NCBI RefSeq assembly: GCF_036323735.1
Contig: NC_086027.1
Coordinates: forward strand, 90,528,662-90,592,661
DNA length: 64,000 bases
Direction of reading: 5' to 3'
DNA from: Rattus norvegicus
Taxonomy: Eukaryota; Chordata; Mammalia; Rodentia; Muridae
Positions 12,280 to 23,819 of the stretch are shown piece by piece. Both the position numbers and the translations under genes were made by a program. The notes beneath the pieces are model-generated. The model was given only the letters and a program-made list of their open reading frames with translations. It ran no database searches and was not told the origin of the DNA. Position 1 is the first letter of the stretch. The number at the start of each line of letters is the position of its first letter.

Positions 12280-12945
12280 AAGCTTGTTTTTGTTTTTGTT
12301 TTTTTAATTAGACACAAAGGGTGAATGTAGGTTGATGTCTATAAGCAGGTGAGGGCTGGCACAAGTTAAGGCAAGGCCTGTGATTGGACAGTGAGAAAAG
12401 GATGGGGACAGAATCTTGGTAAGGGGAAAGAGAGAGGAATGAAGAGAGGAATCAAGATGAAGGCAAAGAAGGAAAACCCAGATTCATGTGGCCTTAAACG
12501 GCCACAGGTAGCTATGAATATTTCTTAAGGGATGGATTTTTAGCCATTTATGTCAATTTATCTTATCTAGGGTAGTGGGCAGTTTATATCATTATCAATT
12601 GTTTGTGAGTTTATTGTGTAGACATTTTGTAGAACGAAAATTGAGATATAAATCTGATTGCTAAATTACAAGCATCTGGTGTTCTGATTGTAACAGGTTA
12701 TTGGGAGTTGATAGTATAACCATTAGCGGGCGGATAGGGAACATAAACAGAGCGGCTGCAGAGAGCTGTGAGGGGGCAGCCACAGCTGGGACCAGAGTGG
12801 GTCACAGAGCCGCAGGACACAGGTTTCTGGGACCACAGCAGGGAGAGGGCGGCTAGCAATGGGGGCAGAGAGACCGCCTGGGCCAGAGAGTAGCTGGGGC
12901 TAGCATAGTGTGGTCCCACACTAGAACAGCTGCTGCTGAGATGAA
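12280..12945. repeat. Rodent interspersed repeat, family not assigned
   Basis: Motifs such as 'catgtggccttaaacggcc', 'gctatgaatatttcttaagg' and 'gtttattgtgtagacattttg' match a recurring rodent repeat I remember but cannot name, probably derived from an LTR retroelement. The right third (about 12720-12910) is unusually GC-rich for this window ('gggcggatagg', 'ggggcagccacagc'). No retroviral protein similarity is visible. Confidence 0.4.
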
Positions 12946-13072
12946 ATCACCCCAGTAATGCCATATGGTTCCACAATGCTGGCAAGTGAGGGCACTTCTT
13001 TATTTACAACAGGCCCTACTTATCACTTAAAATGTTTTAATTAAATTATTGTTACTATTATTTCCTGTGTGT

Positions 13073-13150
13073 GATGTGTGTGTGTGTGCGTGCATGTGCG
13101 TGTGCGTGGTGTGTGTGTGTGTGTGTATGTGCGTGTGTGTGCGTGCGTGT

Positions 13151-13187
<37 letters not shown>
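13073..13187. repeat. (TG)n microsatellite with TGCG interruptions
   Basis: About 115 bases of TG/GTGC repeats containing a nearly pure TG run at the right end. It generates spurious Thr-His or Cys-Val frames in all phases, none of which is a gene. It adjoins a minus-strand SINE and may have grown from that SINE's tail. Confidence 0.95.
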
Positions 13188-13189
<2 letters not shown>

Positions 13190-13190
<1 letters not shown>

Positions 13191-13346
13191 GTATGCAGAG
13201 GGAGTATGGCTTGTGAGCGGTAGCACAGGAACAGAGCAGGCCAGAGAGCAATGCTGGAGTTTGTTCTCATAGGTTCCGAGATTGCACTCAGCTTGTTTAG
13301 CTTGCGCAGAAAGCCCGTGCACCCGCTGAGCCATCTCTCCAGTCTC
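13190..13346 (-). repeat. tRNA-derived rodent SINE (B3/B4-like), minus strand
   Basis: The right end, 'cacccgctgagccatctctc' then 'cagtctccc', is the reverse complement of the tRNA-like head 'gagagatggctcagcgggtg' with its A box. The B-box region is diverged ('aggttccgagattgcac'). The TG tract to the left sits where the tail should be. Confidence 0.6.
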
Positions 13347-13690
13347 CCACTCATCACTTTAAAACGATGGTTTTACTCTTTTGGATTATTTTTTAACCCC
13401 ACAACACTGCTGCTGAAATAAACCTCTTTCAAATGACGACATAGAAGACGTGCAAGTTTTCTGCATGTGGAAATGACAGAAACTAGGTGAGCAATCCCTG
13501 CCCGCTTGCTCCAGCGTATGGAACGTGTTCTAAATAATAAGGTACGCTCACACCGCACTTCTCTTTGGAGAGAGCACCGCACCCACGTAAACTTAATTAT
13601 ACAATTAAGAAGGAGACTCAAAACTGGAATGTTGGATGAAAAAGGTAAGGACATTAGACCAAGGTTTACTTCCAATCACGTTATTTTGAC
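13347..13690. other. Unique sequence, no gene seen
   Basis: Two overlapping frames (100 codons minus, 71 codons plus) occupy this interval. Neither shows recognisable protein features. Confidence 0.4.
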
Positions 13691-13696
13691 TGGTTC

Positions 13697-14085
13697 TTGT
13701 CAACTTCACAGAGTCGTTTGAGAAGAGGGGAGCTTTATTGAATTAATTGAGAAGATTGCCTTCTTCATATTGGCCTGTGAGCAAAACTGTAGGGGAAGTT
13801 TTAAAATTAATGGTTGATATGGGAAGGCCCAGCCCACTGTGTGTGGTGTCACCCCTGGCAAGGTGATCCTGGGTTGTATTGAATCAAAGCTGAGCTGGCC
13901 ACGGAGAGCGAAGTAGTGCGCAGTGATCCTCAATGGCCTCTGCATCAGTTCCTGCCTCCTGGTTCCTGATTGAGGTTCCCTAGGGATGGACTCTGATGGA
14001 AACATGCAAGGCAAAGAAACCCTCCAAAGTTGCTTTTGGTCGTCATGTTTATTACAGTAATAGAAAGCAAGCTAATACACACATT
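13697..14085 (+). repeat. Rodent LTR-type interspersed repeat
   Basis: Starts near 'cttgtcaacttcacagagtc' and ends near 'gttgcttttggtcgtcatgt' plus 'ttattacagtaatagaaagc', with the internal motifs 'gggaaggcccagcccactgtg' (shortened here) and 'ggcaaggtgatcctgggttg'. These are the ordered landmarks of an abundant rodent family, probably ERVL/MaLR class. Relatives lie at 1.5, 20.0 and 42.2 kb. Confidence 0.55.
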
Positions 14086-14174
14086 CTAGCCTAACTTGAA
14101 CACAGCAAATTTCAAACAAAAATAAATCAAGCTGGCAATCATTGCTTCGTACTGCACTGAAATCCTCATTTCTC

Positions 14175-14335
14175 CTTATCTTCAACAATGCTCACCTACT
14201 GTCATTTCTTCAACAGTTATTCTTACCTGAATGAGGTAATAGCTATATTTATTTTGATTTACATTTCTCTAATAATCACTGATATTGACTAATAATGTGT
14301 AATTTTCATAATTCAGCATGTCTGAAGTTGTGTAC
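14175..14335 (-). repeat. Ancient L1 ORF2 3'-end fragment, minus strand
   Basis: Matches in order the reverse complement of the L1 ORF2 C-terminal region: a diverged 'tctccacatcctcgccaaca' equivalent, then 'gaatgaggtaatagctatat', and 'tttgatttacatttctctaa' followed by 'taatcactgatattgac', which parallels the common 'gatttgcatttccctaatga' block. Strong decay implies an L1 much older than the two young copies in this window. Confidence 0.55.
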
Positions 14336-14339
14336 ATCG

Positions 14340-16150
14340 TATTTATTGAAATGTATTTTAATGCATGTGAACTATAACAATGAAGTTCTTTTGGCTTTCA
14401 AGTACCTTAATGTTTCTTTAGTAATTCATTGTAAGTCATATTGACAAAGGAAGGCTGCATCTGAGGTACTAATCTAACAACTTTTGGAAAAGGAGGGAGG
14501 GGCATCATGGGGGATAGAAGAACGGCAGGGAACGACACATGGGGTTGAACGAATTATTGGAAACTTTGGTTGTCTAAAGTTTCCATAAATATTTCACTTC
14601 CACACCTTTTTGCTTTTGTCAGAATACAGCATTACAGGAAATGATAGTTTTCCTTCAAGAGTTTGACAAGATTTATATTATTTATCCAGTTATTATTTTC
14701 TGTGGTTTTCTTAAGAAATCTCAGGAGTGACTAACTCTGAACTTAAATATGTTCCCTGGTCTGCTTGCTCCCTGCCTCCCTCTGTAAATACTTGAGATCT
14801 CTATTGCTGACATTGTGAATTCCATGGTGGTCTGCCCTGGAGGGGACTTCGTAGAACCACTGTGCAAACGAATCTATTCCCCTTTGCAGTCTCAGAAATG
14901 CAAGTCTTTCATTCATATTTTTTATTTGTCTGAACCTTTTATACTTTAAAACCCCAAGTATGCATGGTGATCTTGACTACAAAGTCGAATTCGAGAGGTA
15001 AAGATTTTTGAAAAGCTGATTAGATTTTTTTTTTAATGTTTGGATGTTAGAAAGATAATGGGTCATCCTGAATATAAGAAAGAATGTCTATTTAAACACC
15101 TAACCAAATATCACGTTCATTAATAAAATATTTCAAGCATTCTCCATGATATTGAGAATAGACAAAGGACACTCAACAGGTGGAATTATAAAGTAGTCAT
15201 GTGACTAGAATTAAAGAAGTAGAAGTGCAACTATCCATCTGTGACGTGTATATGTCCATAAAAGGTCGACAAGAGTTTCCAAAGAAACCATTAGTCCTAA
15301 CACATCTACCATGACACCTGACACAGATCAATATTAAAGAGTCCAGTATACTTCTTTTGTATATTAGTATGGATAAGTAAAAAGTAGAATTCAAAATCAA
15401 CAAATTCAAAATATGTGAATCAACATTTTTTTCCAAATCATGTGATTAAAATCTAGGTAAATCAATGTAATGTCTCTTCATTAGAAGTAGTAAAATATTA
15501 TTGGAAAAAATATATAAATGGAATGATAACATATGCCTTTGAATATTCAGTAGTGTAAAGATCTACATATTTTGAATGCAATACAGAGAAGAGAAAATGT
15601 TGTAAACCAGAAGCTCAGGACATCAGGGTTATCTCACTGTGGTAAGGCTATGTGGCTGCAATTAAATGACTGAAGGAGATTGTCACCCAGTCCAACCCTA
15701 ATCAGCTTATGGAAAATGAGAAACCAGCAGGTTCAAGTCATTTAAATAAATTTATAGGCTATACTTCAATGTCCTCTTGTGTACTACACCAGCAGGTTCA
15801 TTACAAGCAAGAACAGTATGAATAATCTGAACCTGTTCCGGATAATTCCTTCCCTTTATTAAGCAGTCAGTACACATCCCGAACCACTCCAGTGTCCACA
15901 GGCCAGTGGGGTCCAGATGGCCTGGGAATGCACATCTCTAATGTAGTGGAACACTGCAGGCTTCGTCTGAGAAATGATACTGATAAGGCTCGGAAACTAT
16001 TTCTAGTGGAATGGGCCACCTGTGCAATGTGAAACTTATCACTTATCAAATAGCAAAATGGAAAATTCTTGGAAGGTGACAGGATATTTTATAGAACCAA
16101 ATGTTGACACAGTTCACAAGTGTTTTCCTTATATATCTCCATTTCCTTTT
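14340..16150. other. Unique AT-rich sequence, no gene seen
   Basis: About 1.8 kb with no recognisable repeat, RNA gene or coding frame above 80 codons. Confidence 0.45.
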
Positions 16151-16151
16151 T

Positions 16152-16164
16152 AGAGAGAGAGAGA

Positions 16165-16194
<30 letters not shown>
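16152..16194. repeat. (GA)n microsatellite
   Basis: A GA run of about 20 units with one GGGA interruption. The plus strand is all purine here. Confidence 0.95.
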
Positions 16195-16195
<1 letters not shown>

Positions 16196-16934
16196 GTGAA
16201 CATATGTGTCTGCTGTCAGTCTCAGCCTAGCCAGACCTCAAAGCCGCTCCAGCTTCCATCCTGACCACCTAATGACAGTGTAGCCATTGTTCCTGAGAGT
16301 GTGGTTAGGACTCTGATGGCAGCGAGTCCTGCTGGGTGACACACCTTCCCTGGGGAGCGCTGTGCACTTGCCGAGCATCTGTTTCACTTCAGTGAACATG
16401 GCCAAGAATGGTTACAAATCACAGTGGACCATTACCTCAAAGTGTGTGTTGTTAAAAATAGAGACGGAGAAAGGAAACGCTTTTCACTCCTAATCATTTA
16501 GTGATTAACTTAAACCAAACCTATGCAAGGCTATGTACAGATATCCAAGGCGTTTTCTGGAAAGATATAGATGATAAAATTTAAAACGGCAGGTAAGCTT
16601 AAGAAACTTCTAGTTCAAGGAGCCAAACAAGTTGAGTTGAATTGCAGGTCTCTGTGGGTATCTGCCTCTACCATATACAGCAGGTCTTCCTTATTGACTG
16701 AATCCACATTTCCTTCAAAATGGCAGCTTGCCTTTTTAAAATACCCCTCTCTGTTACAGCTTTTTTCACTTGTAGGTGTGGTGTCTTGTGACATGTTATG
16801 GACAATAAGCTGAGAACAATCCATAAATTGGAATTACTTGAAGAACTACCTTTCTGGTCAGAAATGATAGTTCCCAGCAGGCAAACACAGATTGTGTTTT
16901 ACTTCTCTGTCTAGAAGAAAGTTCTGACAGCTCC
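16195..16934. other. Unique sequence, no gene seen
   Basis: Moderately GC-rich at the left (about 16230-16400) and AT-rich to the right. No recognised repeat or convincing coding frame. Confidence 0.4.
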
Positions 16935-16951
16935 AAAGAAATAGGCTGATC
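16935..16951. repeat. Target-site duplication, left copy (17 bp)
   Basis: The 17 bases starting 'aaagaaatagg' and ending 'ctgatc' are repeated exactly at 17227-17243. They bracket a truncated L1 end. Confidence 0.9.
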
Positions 16952-17226
16952 CATGGACTGACCCTGGGCTCCAACCACATAGGTAGCAATGAATAGCCTA
17001 GCAAGAGCACCAGTGGAAGGGGAAGCCCTTGGCCCTGCCAAGGCTGGACCCCCAGTGAACGTGATTGTTGCGGGGAGGGTGGTAATGGGGGGGAGGATGG
17101 GGAGGGGAAGCCCAGATAGAAAGGGAGGGGGATGGGCTGGGGGATGTTGGCCTGGAAACCGGGAAGGGGAATAATAATCGAAATGTAAATAAGAAATACT
17201 CAAGTTAATAAAGATAAAAAAAAGAA
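16952..17226 (+). mobile_element. 5'-truncated young L1 3' end, plus strand
   Basis: The insertion contains only L1 3'UTR: it begins with 'catggactgaccctgggctc', continues through a G-rich purine tract (about 17075-17165) and ends with 'gaaatgtaaataagaaatac', an AATAAA signal and a short A-rich tail. The same 3'UTR end occurs, on the other strand, in the young L1s at 32.6 and 60.3 kb. Truncation to about 275 bp and a perfect 17-bp duplication are the standard signature of target-primed reverse transcription. It has no coding capacity. A 180-codon minus-strand frame crossing it is spurious. Confidence 0.9.
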
Positions 17227-17243
17227 AAAGAAATAGGCTGATC
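17227..17243. repeat. Target-site duplication, right copy (17 bp)
   Basis: Exact copy of 16935-16951. Its first A residues merge with the L1 A-tail. Confidence 0.9.
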
Positions 17244-18185
17244 TTAGGAGGCATCCACCAAAGTCTAAGCAGAGAGCGTAAGGAAAGCTTCTCTGAACAT
17301 GACAGGCACAGGGGACAGGTAGATGAACCTGGCCTCATAAAATTAATATTTCCCTAGGATGAGATATAAGTAAAATCAAGGGACATAGGAAAATATTTGC
17401 ACCATGTCCGGAAGACAAAAGCCTGATTATATAATTATAATTATATTTTTATAATATTATATAATTATATCTTTCAATGTCAGCTTATTAGAACAAACAC
17501 CGATGCATAATTCATAGAGTAAAATCCAAGAGGTCAGTAATTAAACATAAAATATAAAGAATTAGCAATGATGGAAACCAGGATAGCATCCGGTTAGAAT
17601 AAAAGGTTGTTATTTTCTTAATTTTCTACAAACATATTACTTTCAAATATTGCTCTAAAAACATACATGAAAAAGCACAAACCCATGCCATCGGTAGTGA
17701 GATAATGGCACTTCTGATGCAGTAGTGATTAATGGATTAGCATCTTTGTCATATAAGAGTAGTGCTTGTTTGCATCAGAATAATAGGTTGTTCATGGCAA
17801 GAAAAATAGGTCCTCGAACAGGGTCGCAAGAACTAGATTTCCAATGATCATTGGTTGCTTATGTAATCTCAAGACAATGGCTATGGAGTGAACAGGAGCC
17901 ATGCCTGGGAAATGAGATTTGCTGAATAAGTACTTAAGGGAGTACAAAATTTACTTTACTGTCTTCTAACTCCTTGCATTTATTCTAGAACCACACTCTA
18001 TTGATTATCATTAATTGACTTTCTCCCTCACCCCAACAAACTCCTCCCACATCTACCTTTCCTTCTTTCTATTGGTGTTTTCTACTTTCTCTTAGTCTGT
18101 CTTCTCTCTTTTCTTCTTTCTATGTCTTAGTTTGCCTTCCATCTTTCCTTGCTTCCTTCACTTCTGTTTTTCCCTTCTTCCTTTT
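17244..18185. other. Unique AT-rich sequence, no gene seen
   Basis: Contains a strongly AT-rich patch at about 17430-17475 with TA-rich self-complementary segments, and a pyrimidine-rich stretch at about 18020-18185. No coding frame of note. Confidence 0.45.
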
Positions 18186-18345
18186 TCTGACATGATCTTG
18201 TTATCCATCCCTATCGGCCCTCAAATCTCAGTACTCATTTCTCTGCCTACTGCTCTGTGGGGTTACAGGAGGGCACCACTGGCCTAGCTACACTGCATCC
18301 TCGGCATTCTCTGCATTCCAAGTCCTCGAATTCACCTTTTCCAGG
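18186..18345 (-). repeat. Possible B1-related SINE relic, minus strand
   Basis: Scattered agreement with reverse-complemented B1: 'atgatcttgttatccatccc', 'ggccctcaaatctcagtact' and 'ggttacaggagggcaccact'. Decay is heavy and the call is tentative. Confidence 0.3.
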
Positions 18346-18858
18346 TTTTAGGATTTTCTAGATCAAATTTTCAATAACTTGTTTGGTACTGGGAAGGAAA
18401 TGAAATTTCCTTTACTTAACTATATTATGATTAAATTAACATGTCCACTTGAAGAAATTAGCATGTTTTACAGAACCATTTTTTATATTTAAGTCTAATT
18501 TATGTTCTTCAAGGGCATTTCTAGAATTTTACTCATGAAAGGCTGCATTTCTTGCTGCTATGCTGTATAATTTGAATATACTTCTACTCTGCCTCAAATG
18601 GATGTTATCAGCTGGATTAAAAACGGAGTTTTATAAATAAATGAGTTATTATTACATTTTCAGAGAACTCTGTGTTTCTTCTAACAGTATCAGTCAGTTA
18701 TCTTTTGAGTTTTACTTTGACAATGAAGCTATTAATAATTATACTTTTCCTCCATTTCTCTCCATCCTTATATCCTCCTCTGTTTTCTTCTTTCCTATTG
18801 GATTAAAAGGCTGATAAATAGTTGTGGTAAGAATTGAAGTCTTGTTTTCTCCTTCCAG
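18346..18858. other. Unique AT-rich sequence, no gene seen
   Basis: No recognised repeat, RNA or coding region. Confidence 0.45.
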
Positions 18859-18874
18859 TAATGGCAGACTGTCT
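18859..18874. repeat. B1 target-site duplication, left copy
   Basis: The 16 bases starting 'taatggca' match 19077-19092 at 14 of 16 positions, bracketing the B1 element and its T-rich tail. Confidence 0.75.
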
Positions 18875-19076
18875 TTTTCTTTGTTTTGTTTTGCTTTGCT
18901 TTGTTGAGATAGAGTTTTTGTTTGTTTGTTTCTTTTGTTTTTGAGACAGGGTTTCTCTCTATAGCCCTGGCTGCTCTAGAACTGATTTTTAGACTAGGCT
19001 AGCCTTCAACTCATAGATCTGCCTGCCTCTGCCTCCCGAATGCTGGAATTAAAGGTGTGCACCAACACTACCAAGC
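18875..19076 (-). mobile_element. B1 (Alu-type, 7SL-derived) SINE, minus strand
   Basis: The body at about 18936-19076 is the reverse complement of B1: 'gagacagggtttctctctat' then 'agccctggctgctctagaac', 'ctgcctgcctctgcctcccg', and 'gaatgctggaattaaagg'. The left side (18875-18935) is a TTTG/TTTTG-rich stretch, the expanded A-tail on the other strand. B1 has no coding capacity and was mobilised by L1 proteins. Divergence from consensus and the imperfect duplication suggest moderate age. Confidence 0.88.
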
Positions 19077-19092
19077 TAATGGCATACTTTCT
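19077..19092. repeat. B1 target-site duplication, right copy
   Basis: Pairs with 18859-18874 (14 of 16 bases identical). Confidence 0.75.
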
Positions 19093-20000
19093 AATGTGCT
19101 GCAAGCCGTTGATATTTTCTTAAACTGTGTTTCTTCCTTAACCAACTCGATGATAGACATAAGTAGATGCAGATCTCCTCAAACAGAAATCTCTTTACAG
19201 TCCCAGTAAGCATTACATAATCACACTTTCTCTTATTTTGATGTAATATACTAACGTTACAATAGGTGCCGACCATAGAATGTATGCTGTTTGTGCTCTT
19301 TCAATTATACCACACTGTGGTATAATGCTTTGAGGTCACATGAAATTCCAAATGATTTGTCAGTGGCATCTGTAATGAAGCCATCGAGGCATGGAAAGAT
19401 TTACGGAAACTAAGAACAGAAATTGAGAGTCACAATGTTTCCTATCAGCAAGTCCCCATAAGTCTTGGTTCATTCTTTACCCTTCAGTTATCCATTTCAG
19501 ATGGAGCCTCCATGCTACAAATTAATTATATATTTAGGACAATAAGAGATGTCCTGGGCAGAGGTATACTATTTAGCTGATACTGATCTCTTCCTTTCCA
19601 AATTGTCTTAGTAGCTGCCAACCATAAGTATAAAGGAGAACACACAAGTGTCAGTACTCAATACTGGCATACATGGACATCTCTATAAACTACTCTGAAC
19701 AATGAATAAACCCGGCAAACAGCCAAGACATTGTATGGCACAGCCAAGAATGTGAGTCTGGATCTTTTCCATTGTGGTTTGCAATTCAGAGTCATTTGTA
19801 CTGTTTGGAAAGCAGGTTATAAAACTCCGGGACAGGTTATCTCTTCTATCCAAGGAGAAGCAGTAAGACTATGTGTGGGATCCCAGGAGCTCAGGTGCTG
19901 CTGGTTATTAAAGCTAAAGAAGATGGCCACAGTTTGTTGTGCATTTGTTTCATGTGTGTATATTGCGTATAATTGTATAAATGTGTTCTTATAAACTGTC
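19093..20000. other. Unique sequence, no gene seen
   Basis: Contains the 23-bp palindrome listed separately. Other frames are short and unrecognised. Confidence 0.45.
19304..19326. repeat. Short perfect palindrome, 11-bp arms
   Basis: 'attataccaca', one C, then 'tgtggtataat' are exact reverse complements. No other feature explains it. Palindromes of this size can be chance in AT-rich DNA or a binding site for a symmetric dimer. Confidence 0.9.
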
Positions 20001-20004
20001 TGAG

Positions 20005-20385
20005 TTAGGGCTCTGTTGCTGTGAAGAGGTATCATGACTATAACAACTCTTATTTTTTTAAAAAAAATGTTTAATTGGGGCCGGTTTCCATTTCCAGAGG
20101 TAGAGTCCGTTATCATCATGTTTGGGAAGTATGGCGGCATGCAGGCAGATATGGTGTTGGGAAAGAGCTGAGAGTTCTGTCTTGATCCACAGGCAGCAGG
20201 AAACTGTGTGCCACAGTGAGCATACCTTGAGCAAGGAGACCTCAAGTCTGCCCCACAGTGGCATACTTCCTCTAATAATGGCATACCTACTTCAACAAGG
20301 TCACATCTTCTAATAGTGCCATTCCCTGTGGATCAGTCATTCAAACACATGAGTCTATGGGGGCCATTCAAAATCATCGCATAAA
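20005..20385 (-). repeat. Rodent LTR-type interspersed repeat, minus strand
   Basis: Starts 'ctctgttgctgtgaagaggt' with 'atcatgactataacaac' and ends 'aacacatgagtctatggggg' with 'ccattcaaaatcatcg'. Internal motifs include 'gtagagtccgttatcatcat', 'ggcggcatgcaggcag' and 'ctgagagttctgtcttgatc'. The layout belongs to the same broad class as the repeats at 1.5, 13.7 and 42.2 kb. Subfamily not assigned. Confidence 0.6.
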
Positions 20386-20389
20386 TGTA

Positions 20390-21925
20390 TGTATAATATT
20401 ATGATATGTGCATACAAAGTTCTTTATTTACATATGATCAAATGTCCAGCTAATAATATACTAACAGTTGTGGTCAAAGAATAAAATAAAAGCACTAACT
20501 AACTGTTCATATTTAGACACTGCTGTGGGAAAATGTTGCTCACAAAGTACCAAGTGCACATAGTTTAAATGAGAAATGGAATTTTAAATGAGTATATGAA
20601 CAACTGTGTCAACATGAGACTACCCATTGCTACCTGCATTCCCAAGACCCATTTATTACGAGGTGGTGGGTGTTCTTATTTATAATCCCCTGTCTCAGCT
20701 GCAATCGAAAGACTGAAGTAAGGTCAACATGGCAGCTGAAAACAATGTTCATCAAAAGAAAGTAAAGGGTTTCATAAAAAGAGTTTTCAAAAGGGCCAGA
20801 TTACCTGTGCTTCAAGTTTGTCTCTTCCTTCCCCCACTCCTTGCCCCTTTAATCCTCTTCGGAGGCAAGTCATTTAGGTAAATCCTCGGGACTCCATCTT
20901 TATGAGGCTACATCTTCCAAGAGCAAATCTGAGGCAGCAGTGTTTGAAAGTGATACTACTCGCCTTATGACGAAGTCACCAGTCATGTGATTACATTCCC
21001 CAGAAACCGCGATGAGACCTCTGCAAAGGGACCGCACTTTTCCTTGCCAAATAAAAAGGTGCTTTAGCATTTTCATAGCACTGAAAGCCACCCGTTGGAA
21101 AATTGTGAATCAGGTAGAAGAAGTGGACAGCCAACCAGCAGAGCCATGACCCTGATTAGAGTTTAGAGAGAGTGGTGACCAGGAATAAAATCAGCAGATC
21201 CTCCAATCTCTACCTATGTTTATGAACTTACCTAGTGCTGAGCTTCGTTCTGCAAGCTTATTTTCTTTGTTTGTTAAAAGCAAATAAAACAAAGCTCTTA
21301 CAAGGATAAATGAGCAGCCACAGCTCAAACTGAGCTGTCAGGGATGTTCTGTGTCTTACGGGGAGAATGTTGGTGAATGGCTAGGTTCCCCATCCTTGCA
21401 GGAGTGTCGCTGCAATACTAGAAGGGAAGAAAGCTAGCGAATGTATGTGGCTGGCCCTTTCTGAGAAAGAACAGCACCTACATCACATCAGCTCCTTTTC
21501 CCTTTTGTTTTATCAAGAAATCACAATTTCATTTGTTCTAACAATTTGGCAGTTAATGTTATCTCAAGTACGCTGCAAGATGTAACAGAGTTGGAAGCCT
21601 GAGAAGTATATTTACTCAAAAAAATAAAAATTCCCCTTGGTCTTTTATTTCTCCCCAATGGAAGTGAAAGCAAATGTTTCTGCTACCAGCTGAGTATGGG
21701 TCAATACCAATGTCTGTAGGACAGAAAGGGCAGCATGGTAAGGGAAGAGGGAATCCCAAATGCATCGAGATGGTAAGACATCTTTTTGAGGTTTCAGACA
21801 AAACTTTGAGAACAGTTTGAAAGGTTTCTTCAAATTTGCTTTAGTTTTTGCAGGAAAAATAAAATGGCTTCTTTTAGCCCATGCTAGTGTTGTCACTTTA
21901 GGACCACGTGGCATCTGTGGGATAT
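20390..21925. other. Unique sequence, no gene seen
   Basis: About 1.5 kb without recognised repeat or coding sequence. Confidence 0.45.
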
Positions 21926-21929
21926 TTTC

Positions 21930-21975
21930 ATCTCAGTCAGCAAAGCATCTTACCCGCTAAGCTCCATCCCATCTC
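21930..21975 (-). repeat. Possible fragment of a tRNA-derived SINE head
   Basis: The reverse complement reads 'gggatggagcttagcgggta' followed by 'agatgctttgctgac', resembling the A-box head of ID/B2-type SINEs. The B box is not evident, so this is a partial copy or a chance match. Confidence 0.35.
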
Positions 21976-22595
21976 ACACTGCTGATGGCTACTCTCTGAG
22001 CCCTGTAGCAATCTCTCTACCCATCTAATTCCCAGGGCGGGTTGTTTCCAGGCATACACATCCCAATTCCGTGACAGGCCCGGTGTCTCTTGAACTCAAT
22101 TAGGTCGCCACATGCAAAAACACACCACACAATAACTCTGATCCAGTTGATAAGATAATTTGCCCATCTAGATAGCACAAAATCCTGTTCACACCCATCC
22201 CTTAAAAATAGTCATTAACAACCTGTTTCTATGGGCAGAAAAGAATCTTAACATCTGCAGCCATGTTCCCCCAGCTCCTTCCTCCTCACTTTGGCCCCTC
22301 TCTCTGTTTTTCCCTCCCATCTAAAACCTCTGTTCCTGCCTCCTTTCCTTCCATCCAATGACAGGCCTGATTTTATCTTGTTTGCCTTCATCTGCATAAT
22401 GACATCAACCTACATATAGTAATGTTGATTACCAGCACATTTAAAAAATTAGAGGAAGGAAATGAAGCAGAAGTTGAAAATATCAAAAGGCCACTTCCAA
22501 CTTCCCTGAGCAGTCTGCTATCTCTTGTTATCCCCATACAGACCTGCTGATTTGGAACCATACAGCCCAAGGATACCCATCCTGGCATGCCAGGA
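21976..22595. other. Sequence upstream of the old L1; nothing clear
   Basis: May include part of the old L1 5' region, but I could not match it. No coding frame of note. Confidence 0.35.
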
Positions 22596-22639
22596 CCATT
22601 GAGGTCCTACCCCAATACCTACCCTCTCAACACCTACTA

Positions 22640-23735
22640 TAATAGGAACACCCAGGGAACAAAGTAATCAAGATGGCCAACGTTCCTCAAAAGAACACAG
22701 TCAACAAAAGCCAGAAACATATGATTCTGGAGCACACTACTCTACGACAGCAAGCACTGCAAACCTAACCCAACCAAAGCACAAGAAAATAACTTTAAAT
22801 CCAATCTCATAAAGTTGATAGAGGCCTTTAAGGTGAAAATGAATAAATCCCTTAAAAATATAGGAAAATATAATCAAACAGGTAGAGGTCTTGAAAAAGA
22901 AAACAAATCCCTTAAAGAAATACAGGAAAATACAATTAAACTGGTGAAGAAATAAAACTGTTCAAGACCTGAAAATGGAAATAGAAACAATAAAGAAAAC
23001 ATAAAGCGAGGGAATCCTGGAGATGGGAACCCTAGGGAAGTAAACAGGAGCAATAGATGCAAGCATCACCGACAGAGAAGAAGACCTGGAAGAAAGAATC
23101 TCAGGCAGAGAAGATACAATTGAAGAAACTGATACATCAGTAGAAATGTTAAATCTAAAAAATTCCTGACACAAAACATCCTGAAATATGGGATACCTTT
23201 AAAAGACCTGACCTAATAATAGTAGGAATAGAAGAAGGTGAAGAATCCCAGCTCTAAGGCCCAGAAAATATTTTCAACAAAATTATAGAAGAAAACTTTC
23301 CCATTTTAAAGAGATGCCTATAAACTTACAAGGAGCTAATATAACACCAATTAGATGGGGCCAGAAGACAAAATCCTCCTGCTACATAATAATAAAAGCA
23401 CAAAATCTACAGAATAAAGAAAGAATATTAAAAGTGGGAAGGGAAAAAGTCCCGGTAGCATAAAAAGGCAAACCTATCAGAATTATGCACAACTTCGCAA
23501 CAGAAACTCTAAAAGCTAGAAGGACCTATAGAGAGATCTTACAACCTCTAACAAAACCACAGATGCCAAAGTAAACTACTATACCAAGCAAAGGTCTCAA
23601 TTACCATAGATGGAGAAAACAAGACATTTCAAGACAAATTCATATGTAAACAATATCTATCCACAAATCCAGCACTGCAGAAAATACTAGAAAAAAAAAA
23701 CCTCTAATACTAGAAGGAAAACTCCAACCAAGAAA
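22640..23735 (+). pseudogene. L1 ORF1 relic (RNA-binding protein of L1)
   Basis: Conceptual translation in shifting frames gives recognisable ORF1p pieces: a lysine/glutamate-rich coiled-coil section (about 22830-23120), the RRM start 'IVGIEEGEES' (near 23220-23255), 'IFNKIIEENFP' (about 23270-23305), and near the end 'DKFICKQYLSTNPALQKIL' (about 23630-23690). Stop codons and frameshifts interrupt it throughout. The order matches the intact ORF1 at 37.2-38.2 kb on the other strand. It is non-functional. Confidence 0.75.
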
Positions 23736-23819
23736 GATAACATAGTAAATAAATAATTCCACACCAGCAAAAGCAAAGGATGCATACATTAACACAACTA
23801 ACATCAAAATAACAGGAAA

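Noticed and set aside
13027..13357. Thr-His-rich and Cys-Val-rich frames
   Set aside because: Produced by the TG microsatellite in several phases at once.
16796..17338. 180-codon minus-strand frame
   Set aside because: It crosses the plus-strand L1 3'UTR insertion and its target duplications; the proline/leucine-rich part is the L1 purine tract read backwards.
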